Assembly: GCF_014266025.1 (NCBI RefSeq)
Contig: NZ_JACMYC010000010.1
Span: forward strand, 27,633-91,632
Length of the DNA stretch: 64,000 nucleotides
Direction of reading: 5' to 3'
Origin: Nocardioides deserti
GTDB taxonomy: Bacteria; Actinomycetota; Actinomycetes; Propionibacteriales; Nocardioidaceae
A model generated the notes under the pieces. It saw only the letters and a list, made by a program, of their open reading frames with translations, did no database searches and was not told the origin of the DNA. This document shows positions 28,141 through 35,515 of the stretch, in pieces. Position 1 is the first letter of the stretch; every line of letters starts with the position of its first letter. The translations under genes and the position numbers were made by a program.

Positions 28141-28155
28141 GGGGTACGGTACCCC
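28141..28155. promoter_or_regulatory. Perfect palindrome between the Ohr and MFS genes, likely operator
   Basis: GGGGTAC-G-GTACCCC: two 7-bp arms around one base, 34 bp before the Ohr start and 41 bp before the MFS start. Its position in the divergent promoter region suggests an operator shared by both genes. No regulator gene lies next to it. Confidence 0.6.
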
Positions 28156-28196
28156 GGACTTGGTTCCGCGCGACGCAGACGAGGCAGGTGCAGCAC

Positions 28197-29558
28197 GTGC
28201 GCTCAGCAGGCGCTTCGGGCCCCGTGGTGGGGACGCTCGCCCTGCTGACCACGGTCACGGCGGTGGTCACGAGCCTCGGCGCCCCGCTCGTGGCGAGCGT
28301 CGCCGTCGACTACGACGTCTCCCTCACCGCCGCTCAGTGGACCCTGACCGCAACGCTCCTCACCGGCGCCATGGCGACGCCCGTGGTCGGTCGTGCCGGG
28401 AGCGGTGCTCTCCGCCGCCCCGTGATCCTCGGCGGGCTCGCCCTGGTCGTCGCCGGTTGCGTCCTGTCCGCGCTCCCCACCGGGTTCCCGGGCCTGCTCG
28501 TCGGCCGGTGCCTGCAGGGCGTCGGCCTCGCCATCACCCCCCTCGCCCTCGCCGTGGCGCGCGACGTCCTCGACCCCGACCGAATGCCGGCCACCATGTC
28601 GCTGCTCTCGGTGGCCGGCGTGGCGGGCGCCGGACTGGGCTTCCCACTGACGGCCCTGGTCGCCGGGGCTGGCGGGCTGGGCGCGGCCTTCTGGCTGGGT
28701 GCGGGCATGACCGCGGCGACCTTGGTCGCCGCCTGGCGCCACGTGCCCTCGGCCCCGCCGACCGGCACCGCCCGGCTGGACTGGACGGGAGGACTGCTGC
28801 TCACCGGAGGCATCGCCGCCGTCCTGCTCACCGTCAGCCAGGGCGAGGACTGGGGATGGGCGTCGTGGCCAACGGCCGCCCTCGCCGCCATGGGCACCGC
28901 GGCAATCCTCGCCTGGGTCCCGTGGACCCTCCGCGGCGACCACCCCCTCGTTGACCTGCGGCTGGCGGCCCGACCGGCGGCCCTCGCCGCACACTTGACC
29001 GCGCTGCTGGCTGGCGCCGGCATGTACGCCGGGCTCACGCTGGTGCTCATCGTCGTGCAGGCCGACTCCTCGACCGGCTGGGGCCTCGGACACCCGGTCG
29101 GGGTTGCGGGCCTGATGCTGCTGCCGTACTCGATGCTGAGCGTCGGCGGCAGCCGTCTCGCGCTTGCCTTCGGACGCCGCTACCCGCCCAACCGCATCCT
29201 CCCCCTGGGCTGCGCCGTCTACCTGCTATCGAACGTGCTGCTGGCACTCGCCCACGACCACGTCTGGCAGATCCTGCTGGTCATGGCCGTGGCCGGCTTG
29301 GGGAGCGGGTGCACCTTTGCGATGATCCCGCTGCTGCTCATCAGCGCCGTGCCTCCGGACGAGACCAGCAGCATGTTGAGCTTCCAGCAGGTGCTGCGCT
29401 ACCTCGGTTTCTCGGTCGGCAGCACCCTCGGCGTCGTGGTGCTCGACGTCGCGAGCGGCTCGTCCGGTCCACACCACCAGGGGTTCGTCGTCGCCGCGCT
29501 CGTGACCGCCGGGCTCTGCGGCGTGGCCGGCACCGCGGCGTGGCGCATCACCCGGTGA
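28197..29558 (+). CDS. MFS transporter (DHA-type drug exporter-like)
   Basis: 453 aa with about 12-14 membrane segments. VDYDVSLTAAQWTLTATLLTGAMATPVVGRAG resembles the N-terminal region of DHA2/EmrB-type exporters (a QW..ta..L pattern), but the loop 2-3 motif A is worn down (VVGRAGSGALRRP instead of G-x3-D-R-x-G-R). Motif-C-like glycines and prolines occur in GVGLAITPLALA and GAGLGFPL. The GTG at 28197 is preferred over one three codons earlier because the protein then opens just before the first helix. Substrate unknown; divergence from ohr hints at a stress or detoxification role. Confidence 0.85.
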   Translation: MRSAGASGPVVGTLALLTTVTAVVTSLGAPLVASVAVDYDVSLTAAQWTLTATLLTGAMATPVVGRAGSGALRRPVILGGLALVVAGCVLSALPTGFPGLLVGRCLQGVGLAITPLALAVARDVLDPDRMPATMSLLSVAGVAGAGLGFPLTALVAGAGGLGAAFWLGAGMTAATLVAAWRHVPSAPPTGTARLDWTGGLLLTGGIAAVLLTVSQGEDWGWASWPTAALAAMGTAAILAWVPWTLRGDHPLVDLRLAARPAALAAHLTALLAGAGMYAGLTLVLIVVQADSSTGWGLGHPVGVAGLMLLPYSMLSVGGSRLALAFGRRYPPNRILPLGCAVYLLSNVLLALAHDHVWQILLVMAVAGLGSGCTFAMIPLLLISAVPPDETSSMLSFQQVLRYLGFSVGSTLGVVVLDVASGSSGPHHQGFVVAALVTAGLCGVAGTAAWRITR

Positions 29559-29582
29559 CGGGCCGGCCTGGTTCGCGGCGGC

Positions 29583-29849
29583 TCAGGCGTAGCGGTGGTT
29601 CTTCTCCGCGTGACCGGCAGGCCGGGTGCAGGTCCGCCCGCTGATCGCGCGGTGCCCGCAGGCCGACTCGGCCGGCGGCGTACCCGCGGTGCCGGACGGC
29701 GCGGACCCCCGGGACGGCGCAGCCGTCGCGCGCCGCGGGGCAGCCTTCCGGGCAGCCGGAGCGGTGCCGGTGCTCGGGGCGGTGCGGGCCGCCTTGTCCT
29801 GCTCGTACCGGGCCTCGCGCAGCGCGCGGAGGTTGTCCATCTTGCTCAT
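29583..29849 (-). CDS. Small protein with Ala/Pro-rich linker and Cys/His C-terminus
   Basis: 88 aa. MSKMDNLRALREARYEQDK forms a charged helix, followed by a 40-residue Ala/Pro/Arg linker, then CGHRAISGRTCTRPAGHAEKNHRYA, whose C-x-H ... C ... H ... H pattern could bind one zinc. I do not recognise a named family. The ORF is conserved-looking at both ends and has a definite stop, so I judge it real. It is flanked by the MFS gene (convergent) and the palindrome at 29928. Confidence 0.6.
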   Translation of the reverse strand: MSKMDNLRALREARYEQDKAARTAPSTGTAPAARKAAPRRATAAPSRGSAPSGTAGTPPAESACGHRAISGRTCTRPAGHAEKNHRYA

Positions 29850-29927
29850 CGGCGATCCACGGGCAGGACCCTACGCGCCGTCACCCCCGGACCGTTCCCT
29901 GCCGGACAGACCCGTGTCGCGACCGCG

Positions 29928-30001
29928 CATGTAACGCGACGTCCGCTGCTCTGTCTGCACGCTGCAACGTGCAGACAGAGTGGCGAACGGTCCGTTACAT
30001 G
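29928..30001. repeat. 74-bp nested inverted repeat
   Basis: Two 34-nt arms around a 6-nt loop (29962-29967). The inner 13 bp are perfect (CTCTGTCTGCACG with CGTGCAGACAGAG), the outer 9 bp are perfect (CATGTAACG with CGTTACATG), and the middle 12 positions pair at 6. It lies in the 266-nt gap between the small Cys/His protein and tRNA-Ser, a gap that otherwise holds only the tRNA terminator. It could fold as a long RNA or DNA cruciform. Its role is unknown. Confidence 0.8.
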
Positions 30002-30080
30002 AACGGGTGGGGCTGGTGGGACGACGGCCCCGCCCGCCCGGACGGCAACCCTCGGAACGACCGGGCGCCCGGAACGAGCG

Positions 30081-30108
30081 AGCCCCGACCGGCGTGCCGG
30101 TCGGGGCT
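30081..30108 (-). terminator. Stem-loop downstream of tRNA-Ser
   Basis: AGCCCCGACCGG, 4-nt loop, CCGGTCGGGGCT: a perfect 12-bp stem that begins 8 nt past the encoded CCA end of the tRNA. It likely terminates the tRNA transcript; the following sequence has no U-run, as is common in high-GC actinobacteria. Confidence 0.75.
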
Positions 30109-30115
30109 CAGCTGC

Positions 30116-30205
30116 TGGCGGTGGCGGTGGGATTTGAACCCACGGTGGGTTTGACCCCACACATCATTTCGAGTGATGCACCTTCGGCCGCTCGGACACG
30201 CCACC
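30116..30205 (-). tRNA. tRNA-Ser(CGA)
   Basis: Read on the minus strand: acceptor GGTGGCG/CGCCACC (7 bp), D-arm GTCCGAGCGGCCGAAGG, anticodon stem CATCA/TGATG with loop CTCGAAA (anticodon CGA, 30169-30171), a long class-II variable arm and T-arm GTGGG-TTCAAAT-CCCAC. Discriminator G is followed by an encoded CCA. Reads serine codon UCG. Length and variable arm fit tRNA-Ser. Confidence 0.97.
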
Positions 30206-30243
30206 GCGGAGGAATGTACCGGAGCGCCGACGGGGCGGCGAAA

Positions 30244-30276
30244 TCAGGCGCGGGTCAGGCGCGGGTCAGGCGGGGC
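30244..30276. repeat. 11-bp tandem repeat over the tadA stop codon, giving stops in all frames
   Basis: The unit TCAGGCGCGGG occurs at 30244 and 30255 with a partial third copy at 30266. Read on the minus strand each copy contributes TGA; since 11 is not a multiple of 3, the three stops fall in three different frames (30266, 30255, 30244). The first is the true tadA stop. A sister repeat exists at 56411. Confidence 0.85.
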
Positions 30277-30742
30277 CGGGCTCGCGGTGGCCGCGGAAGA
30301 AGTCCTCGAGGAGGGCGACCGACTCCTCGGCCAGCACGCCGCCGACGACCTCGGGGCGGTGGTTGAGCCGCCGGTCGCGGACGACGTCCCACAGGCTGCC
30401 GACGGCCCCGGCCTTGGGGTCCCAGGCGCCGAGGACGACCCGCTCGACGCGGGCGAGGACGGCCGCGCCGGCGCACATCGTGCACGGCTCGAGGGTGACG
30501 ACGAGGGTGCAGCCGTCGAGCCGCCACTCCCCGCGCGCCCGGGCGGCGGCGCGCAAGGCCACCACCTCGGCATGGCCGGTGGGGTCGGCGTGCGCCTCGC
30601 GGATGTTGCGGCCGGTGCCGATCACGGCGCCGGACGGGTCGAGGACGACCGCGCCGATGGGTACGTCGCCGGTCGCGAGCGCGGCGCGCGCCTCGGCCAG
30701 GGCGGCGAGCATCGGCTCCCGCCAGTCGGAGGGTCCGGTCAC
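30266..30742 (-). CDS. tadA: tRNA adenosine(34) deaminase TadA-like
   Basis: 158 aa. Zinc-deaminase signatures are HAEVVALR (H and catalytic E) and EPCTMCAGA (two Cys ligands), together with ARVERVVLGAWDPKAGAVGS and a C-terminal LLEDFFRGHR typical of TadA. It converts A34 to inosine in the tRNA-Arg(ACG) anticodon. The GTG at 30742 overlaps the upstream partner gene by 4 nt (GTGA). The neighbour is the TadA-associated protein, which strengthens the assignment. The stop lies in the 11-bp tandem repeat. Confidence 0.92.
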   Translation of the reverse strand: MTGPSDWREPMLAALAEARAALATGDVPIGAVVLDPSGAVIGTGRNIREAHADPTGHAEVVALRAAARARGEWRLDGCTLVVTLEPCTMCAGAAVLARVERVVLGAWDPKAGAVGSLWDVVRDRRLNHRPEVVGGVLAEESVALLEDFFRGHREPGPA

Positions 30743-31224
30743 GCCGAGGTGAGCCCCACCGCGTCGTCGAACAGCTCGCCGAACCCCAGCCGCCGCGCGA
30801 CGTCGGACAGCACCTCGTCGGGGTAGGAGTCCGGGTCGTCGAGCAGCGCCGCCAGGTCGATCGCCGGCACGCCGAGGTCGGCGAGCAGGTCCAGGTCCCC
30901 GGCCGGCACCTGGTCGTCCTCGTCCTCGGGCATCGGCAGGTGGAGGAACTCCACCGCGGAGGCGGCCAGCTCCCACTCGTCGGCGGCGGTGATGTCGGAC
31001 AGCAGGACCCGGGTGGTGGGCCCGGCGACGCGGACGAGCAGGAAGAAGTCCTCGTCCATCGCCACCAGCCCCACGGCACCCGCGTCGCCGGGGAGCCGCC
31101 GCAGGCCGCTGGCCAGCGCGGTCACGTCGTCGAGGTGGTCGTGGACGAGCTCCGCGACGACCCAGGTGCCGTCCTCGCGGTACGCCGCCAGGGCGAAGTC
31201 CACGGCGTCGAGCTGGTCGGGCAT
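30739..31224 (-). CDS. TadA-associated protein
   Basis: 161 aa acidic protein of the actinobacterial family always found beside tadA. DFALAAYREDGTWVVAELVHDHLDDVTALASGLRRLPGD, AMDEDFFLLVRV and LLSDITAADEWELAASAVEFL are its conserved blocks. No catalytic motif is visible; a helper role in tRNA editing is assumed from gene order. ATG at 31224 with GAGGAG upstream. It is divergent from upp across 154 nt. Confidence 0.85.
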   Translation of the reverse strand: MPDQLDAVDFALAAYREDGTWVVAELVHDHLDDVTALASGLRRLPGDAGAVGLVAMDEDFFLLVRVAGPTTRVLLSDITAADEWELAASAVEFLHLPMPEDEDDQVPAGDLDLLADLGVPAIDLAALLDDPDSYPDEVLSDVARRLGFGELFDDAVGLTSA

Positions 31225-31256
31225 CTCGTCTCCTCAGGCGGCGGGCACTGCGGGCG

Positions 31257-31295
31257 GGACTGCTGGCTGGGCTGGCTGGACTGCTGGCTGGGCTG
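31257..31295. repeat. 18-bp direct repeat upstream of upp
   Basis: GGACTGCTGGCTGGGCTG occurs at 31257-31274 and again, identical, at 31278-31295 (period 21 bp). It lies in the divergent gap between the TadA-associated gene and upp. Internal CTGG repeats suggest slippage. A regulatory role cannot be excluded. Confidence 0.8.
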
Positions 31296-31366
31296 CAACG
31301 GTGCGGCGGGCCATCCAGCGTGGCAGACCCGTGCCGTCCGGCCAACCCCCTTCCGCACGCGACCCC

Positions 31367-31372
31367 TAGAGT
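31367..31372 (+). promoter_or_regulatory. -10 box of upp, leaderless
   Basis: TAGAGT ends 6 nt before the ATG at 31379, so transcription should begin at or next to the A of the start codon and the mRNA would be leaderless. No Shine-Dalgarno is present. Confidence 0.55.
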
Positions 31373-31378
31373 TCGACC

Positions 31379-32020
31379 ATGCGCACCCACGTCGTGGACC
31401 ACCCGCTCGTCGCCCACAAGCTGACCGTCCTCCGCGACAAGAGCACCGACTCACCGACGTTCCGGCACCTGGCCGACGAGCTGGTGACCCTGCTCGCCTA
31501 CGAGGCGACCCGCGACGTCCGCGTGACCGACTACGACATCGAGACCCCGGTCTCCCCCACCACCGGCGTCGCGCTGGCCTCGCCGAAGCCGCTGGTGGTG
31601 CCGATCCTCCGCGCCGGCCTGGGCATGCTCGACGGGATGATGCGGCTGCTGCCGACGGCCGAGGTCGGCTTCGTCGGCATGGTCCGTGACGAGGACACGC
31701 TGAAGGCGTCGACGTACGCCGAGCGGCTCCCCGCGGACCTCTCGGGGCGCCAGTGCTACGTGCTCGACCCGATGCTGGCCACCGGCGGCACGCTGGCGGC
31801 AGCGATCACCTTCCTCACCGACCGCGGCGCCGACCACATCACCGCGATCTGCCTGCTCGCCGCGCCGGAGGGCTGCGAGCGGCTCGAGCGCGAGCTCGAG
31901 GGCCTCGACGTGCCGGTCACGATCGTCACTGCGGCACTTGACGAGCGGCTCAACGAGAAGGGCTACATCGTGCCGGGCCTCGGCGACGCCGGCGACCGGC
32001 TCTACGGCGTCGCGGGCTGA
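31379..32020 (+). CDS. upp: Uracil phosphoribosyltransferase
   Basis: 213 aa, full length. [22 protein letters not shown] at the N-terminus, [14 protein letters not shown], and the PRPP-binding loop [18 protein letters not shown] are characteristic; the uracil-binding [16 protein letters not shown] closes the protein. It salvages uracil to UMP using PRPP. Stand-alone gene, convergent with pntB (12-nt gap). Confidence 0.97.
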   Translation: MRTHVVDHPLVAHKLTVLRDKSTDSPTFRHLADELVTLLAYEATRDVRVTDYDIETPVSPTTGVALASPKPLVVPILRAGLGMLDGMMRLLPTAEVGFVGMVRDEDTLKASTYAERLPADLSGRQCYVLDPMLATGGTLAAAITFLTDRGADHITAICLLAAPEGCERLERELEGLDVPVTIVTAALDERLNEKGYIVPGLGDAGDRLYGVAG

Positions 32021-32032
32021 CCTCCGCACCGG

Positions 32033-33430
32033 CTAGAGCGACTTGACCGCCGCCAGCAGCTTGGCGAGCGACTCCTTGGCGTCGCCGAAGAGCAGCGTGG
32101 TGCGGGGGTCGAAGAGCAGCTCGTTCTCGATGCCGGCGAAGCCGGGGCGCATCGACCGCTTGAGGAAGACCACCTGCCGGGCCCGGTCGACGTCGAGGAT
32201 CGGCATGCCGTAGATCGGCGCCGACGGGGTCGTGCGTGCGGCCGGGTTGACGACGTCGTTCGCGCCGACGACCAGCACGACGTCGGTGTGCGGCAGCTCG
32301 GGGTTGATGTCGTCCATCTCGACCAGCTGGTCGTAGGGCACCTGCGCCTCGGCGAGCAGCACGTTCATGTGGCCGGGCATCCGCCCGGCCACGGGGTGGA
32401 TCGCGTAGTCGACCCGCGCCCCGCGCGCGGCCAGGACCTCGACGAGCTCGCGGAGCGTGTGCTGGGCCTGGGCCACCGCGAGCCCGTAGCCGGGCACGAC
32501 GACGACCCGCTCGGCGTACCCCAGCAGGATCGCGACGTCCTCCGGCCCGGCGCTGCGCACCGGTCGGTCGGAGGCCTCACCGGCGCCGAGGGTCGACCCG
32601 CCGCGCAGCGCGCCGAAGAGGATGTGGGCGACCGAGCGGCCCATCGCACGAGCCATGAGCAGGGTCAGGAACGTGCCGGCCGCGCCGACCAGCGTGCCTG
32701 CGACGAGCAGCACGACGTTGCCGAGCACGTAGCCGCCGGCGGCGACCGTGAGGCCGGTGAGCGCGTTGAGCAGCGAGATGACGATGGGTACGTCGGCGCC
32801 GCCGACCGGCAGCACGAGCAGGACGCCCACCGCCAGCCCGACGAGGGCCAGCGCGACCGCCCAGCCGACCGCGACCTCCGCGACGACCAGCCCGGCGAGC
32901 ACCAGCGCCGCCAGCAGGGCCGCGCCGGCAGCCAGCGGCAGGCCGGGGAACACCACCGGCCGCGAGGTCATCAGCTCCTGGAGCTTGGCGAAGGTGACGA
33001 CCGAACCCGCGAACGACACCGCGCCGACCGCCACCGTGAACGCGGTCGCGCCCACGTCGAAGGCCGGTGTCCCCGGGCCGAGGTGGTCGAGCTCGAGCAG
33101 CGCGACCAGCGCGGCGGCACCGCCGCCCACGCCGTTGAAGAGCGCGACCAGCTGCGGCATCTGCGTCATCTGCACCCGCTGCGCGCCGAGCGCACCCACC
33201 ACGCTGCCGACGGCGATCGCGACGAGGATCAGTGCGACGTGGTCGAGGTCGAGGTAGGTGAACGGCACGGCCACCGCGACGACGGCGGCCGTGGCGCCGA
33301 CGAGGTTGCCCACCCGGGCGGTGCGCGGGCCGGCCAGGCCCTTGAGCGCGAGGACGAAGCAGACCGCGCAGGCGAGGTAGACCAGCTGCACCCACGTGGG
33401 GGCCAGGGTGGAGGTCACGGTGGGGGTCAC
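32033..33430 (-). CDS. pntB: NAD(P) transhydrogenase subunit beta
   Basis: 465 aa. The N-terminal half has about nine membrane segments; the C-terminal half is the NADP(H)-binding domain (VVPGYGLAVAQAQHTLRELV, HPVAGRMPGHMNVLLAEA, MDDINPEL, VVGANDVVNPAA). It forms part of the proton channel and drives NADPH formation from NADH using proton-motive force. GTG start at 33430 overlaps the pntAB stop by 4 nt. Last gene of the pnt operon. Confidence 0.96.
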   Translation of the reverse strand: MTPTVTSTLAPTWVQLVYLACAVCFVLALKGLAGPRTARVGNLVGATAAVVAVAVPFTYLDLDHVALILVAIAVGSVVGALGAQRVQMTQMPQLVALFNGVGGGAAALVALLELDHLGPGTPAFDVGATAFTVAVGAVSFAGSVVTFAKLQELMTSRPVVFPGLPLAAGAALLAALVLAGLVVAEVAVGWAVALALVGLAVGVLLVLPVGGADVPIVISLLNALTGLTVAAGGYVLGNVVLLVAGTLVGAAGTFLTLLMARAMGRSVAHILFGALRGGSTLGAGEASDRPVRSAGPEDVAILLGYAERVVVVPGYGLAVAQAQHTLRELVEVLAARGARVDYAIHPVAGRMPGHMNVLLAEAQVPYDQLVEMDDINPELPHTDVVLVVGANDVVNPAARTTPSAPIYGMPILDVDRARQVVFLKRSMRPGFAGIENELLFDPRTTLLFGDAKESLAKLLAAVKSL

Positions 33431-33735
33431 GAGCCGTCACCCCGCGGGCGGCGGGCCGGCTTGCGGGAGAACATCTGCAGCATCCGGTCGGTCACCACGA
33501 ACCCGCCGACCATGTTGACGGTGGCCAGCACCGTGGCGACCAGGCCGACGACGAGGGTCAGCGTCGAGTCGGCGGTGCCGGTGACGAGCACGGCGCCGAG
33601 CAGGATGATCCCGTGGATGGCGTTCGCGCCGGACATGAGCGGGGTGTGCAGCGTCGAGGAGACCTTGGAGATCACCTCGACGCCGACGAAGACGGACAGC
33701 ACGAAGATCGTCAGCCAGACGACGGCCTCGCTCAT
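33427..33735 (-). CDS. pntAB: NAD(P) transhydrogenase subunit alpha, membrane part
   Basis: 102 aa, three or four membrane segments (VWLTIFVLSVFVGVEVISKV, GIILLGAVLVTG, TLVVGLVATVLATVNMVGGFVV) ending TDRMLQMFSRKP, as in the split alpha-2 subunit. Start ATG at 33735 overlaps the pntAA stop (ATGA). The three-part split is the common actinobacterial and alphaproteobacterial form. Confidence 0.95.
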   Translation of the reverse strand: MSEAVVWLTIFVLSVFVGVEVISKVSSTLHTPLMSGANAIHGIILLGAVLVTGTADSTLTLVVGLVATVLATVNMVGGFVVTDRMLQMFSRKPARRPRGDGS

Positions 33736-34856
33736 CGGACCCCCTCCAGCAGCTCGCGGGTCGGCGCGTGCCGCACGACGCCGTCGTGGGTGACGCAGCA
33801 GGCGTCGAGGACCTCGTCGTCGAGGTCGGGCTCGAGGGTGCCGTCGGCGGTGAGCAGCTGGACGAGGCTGACGACGTTCTGGGCGTAGAGCCGCGAGGCC
33901 GGGCCCGGCATCTGCGCCGGCACGTTGCGCCCGCCCCAGACCTGCGCGTGCCCGATGCGGACCACCTCGCCGGGCACCGACCCCTCGACGTTGCCGCCGC
34001 TGTCGGCCGCCAGGTCGACGACCACCGACCCGGGCCGCATCGCCTCGACCATCGCCGCCGTCACGAGCACCGGAGCGGTCCGCCCGGGCACCGCGGCGGT
34101 CGTGATCAGGCCGTCGGCCGCCGCGACGTACGGCGCCAGCAGCTCGCGCTGCAGCGCGGACCGCTCCTCCGACATCTCCCGGGCGTACCCGCCCGCGCCC
34201 TCGAGCGTCGGCAGGTCCAGCTCGATCGCCTGCGCGCCCATCGACCGGATCTCCTCCGCAGCCGCGGCCCGCACGTCGTAGGCCTTGACCACCGCGCCCA
34301 GCCGCCGGGCCGTCGCGATCGCCTGCAGCCCCGCGACACCCGCGCCGAGCACGACCACCTGCGCCGGCGGGACCGTGCCGGCGGCGGTCATGTTGAGCGG
34401 GAAGAACCTCCGCAGCAACCCAGCGCACACCACCGCGCACCGGTAGCCCGACACCAGCGACTGCGACGACAGCGCGTCCATCGCCTGCGCCCGCGAGATG
34501 CGCGGCACGAGTTCCATCGCGTACGCCGTCACGCCCAGGTCGCGCAGGTCCGCCACGAGCGCGAGCTCCTGGCCCGGCGCGAGGAACGAGACCGTCGCCG
34601 CGCCCCGCCGCAGCCGGCGGGCGCTCGCCACGTCGAGCGGCTGGACCGCGAGCACCAGGTCGGCCTCCTCGAGCGCCCGCTCGTCGAGGGCGGCGCCGGC
34701 GGCGGCGTACTCCTCGTCGGCGTGGAGCGCCCCGAGGCCGGCGCCCGGCTCGACGAGCACCTCGTGGCCGGCGGAGACCAGGGCGGGCACGAGGTCGGGC
34801 ACGAGCGCGACCCGTGTCTCGCCCTCCCGCGTCTCGCGGACCACCGCGACCCTCAC
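33732..34856 (-). CDS. pntAA: NAD(P) transhydrogenase subunit alpha, NAD-binding part
   Basis: 374 aa, related to alanine dehydrogenase. RETREGETRVALVPD opens the protein; the Rossmann site VVVLGAGVAGLQAIATARRLGAVV lies near residue 165; GNVEGSVPGEVV follows. It binds NAD(H) in the cytosol. GTG start at 34856. A TAGGTT box (34878-34883) overlapping the end of thpR lies 21 nt upstream, with no hint of a separate regulator. First gene of pntAA-pntAB-pntB. Confidence 0.94.
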   Translation of the reverse strand: MRVAVVRETREGETRVALVPDLVPALVSAGHEVLVEPGAGLGALHADEEYAAAGAALDERALEEADLVLAVQPLDVASARRLRRGAATVSFLAPGQELALVADLRDLGVTAYAMELVPRISRAQAMDALSSQSLVSGYRCAVVCAGLLRRFFPLNMTAAGTVPPAQVVVLGAGVAGLQAIATARRLGAVVKAYDVRAAAAEEIRSMGAQAIELDLPTLEGAGGYAREMSEERSALQRELLAPYVAAADGLITTAAVPGRTAPVLVTAAMVEAMRPGSVVVDLAADSGGNVEGSVPGEVVRIGHAQVWGGRNVPAQMPGPASRLYAQNVVSLVQLLTADGTLEPDLDDEVLDACCVTHDGVVRHAPTRELLEGVR

Positions 34857-34880
34857 GTGACCTGCCTCACGCTGGGCAAC

Positions 34881-35459
34881 CTAGCCCAGCTCGACCCCCG
34901 CGAGCGGGAGCTCGGCGAGCGGTTCGTACCGCGGCCGGCGGCGCGGCCCCTCACCGAGGTACGAAGCGAGGAGCGTGACCCGGTCCGCGGTCCAGGTCGG
35001 GCCGGCGTACGCGTCGAGCAGCCGCACCCACCGCGTCGCCTCCGCCGGCCGGCCGAGCCGCGCCACGGTCACGTGCGGGCGGAACCGCTGCCCGTCGACC
35101 TCCACCCCGCTCCGGCTGGCCGCCGCGCGGCACCCCGTCGCGAGCCGCTCGAGCTCGACCGCGCCGGCCTCGTCGGTCTCGAGGCCGGCCCACAGCACCC
35201 GCGCGCGGGCGACGTCGGGGAACGCGCCGCCGCCCGCCACCCGCACCCCGAAGGGAGTACGCCGCCGGGCGGCCGTCCCCACCCGCTCCACCAGCTCGTC
35301 GAGCGAGCGGTCCGCGACGTCGGCGTAGAAGGCGAGCGTCAGGTGGAGCTGCTCGGCCGCGGCCCAGCGGAACGCACCCGCCTCCCGACGCGGCGCCAGG
35401 AACTCGTCGAGGTGCTCGACGGCATCCTCCGGCGGCACGAGGGCGGCGAACAGGCGCAC
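34881..35459 (-). CDS. thpR: RNA 2',3'-cyclic phosphodiesterase (2H family)
   Basis: 192 aa. Both 2H motifs are present: HLTLAF (about residue 38) and HVTVAR (about 128), preceded by MRLFAALVPP. It hydrolyses 2',3'-cyclic phosphate ends of RNA in the LigT/ThpR family; the physiological target is unknown. GTG start at 35459. TAGGGT on the minus strand 6 nt upstream (35466-35471) suggests a leaderless mRNA. Confidence 0.88.
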   Translation of the reverse strand: MRLFAALVPPEDAVEHLDEFLAPRREAGAFRWAAAEQLHLTLAFYADVADRSLDELVERVGTAARRRTPFGVRVAGGGAFPDVARARVLWAGLETDEAGAVELERLATGCRAAASRSGVEVDGQRFRPHVTVARLGRPAEATRWVRLLDAYAGPTWTADRVTLLASYLGEGPRRRPRYEPLAELPLAGVELG

Positions 35460-35465
35460 ACTGCG

Positions 35466-35508
35466 ACCCTAGGCCGATCTCGGTCCGCCCTCCCCCTCCG
35501 CGTACGTT
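35466..35508. promoter_or_regulatory. Divergent leaderless promoters of thpR and the alarmone synthetase gene
   Basis: The 56-nt gap carries TAGGGT on the minus strand (35466-35471), 6 nt before the thpR GTG, and TACGTT on the plus strand (35503-35508), 7 nt before the GTG at 35516. Both spacings fit transcription starting at the start codon. No Shine-Dalgarno is seen on either side. Confidence 0.5.
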
Positions 35509-35515
35509 GTGGGGC

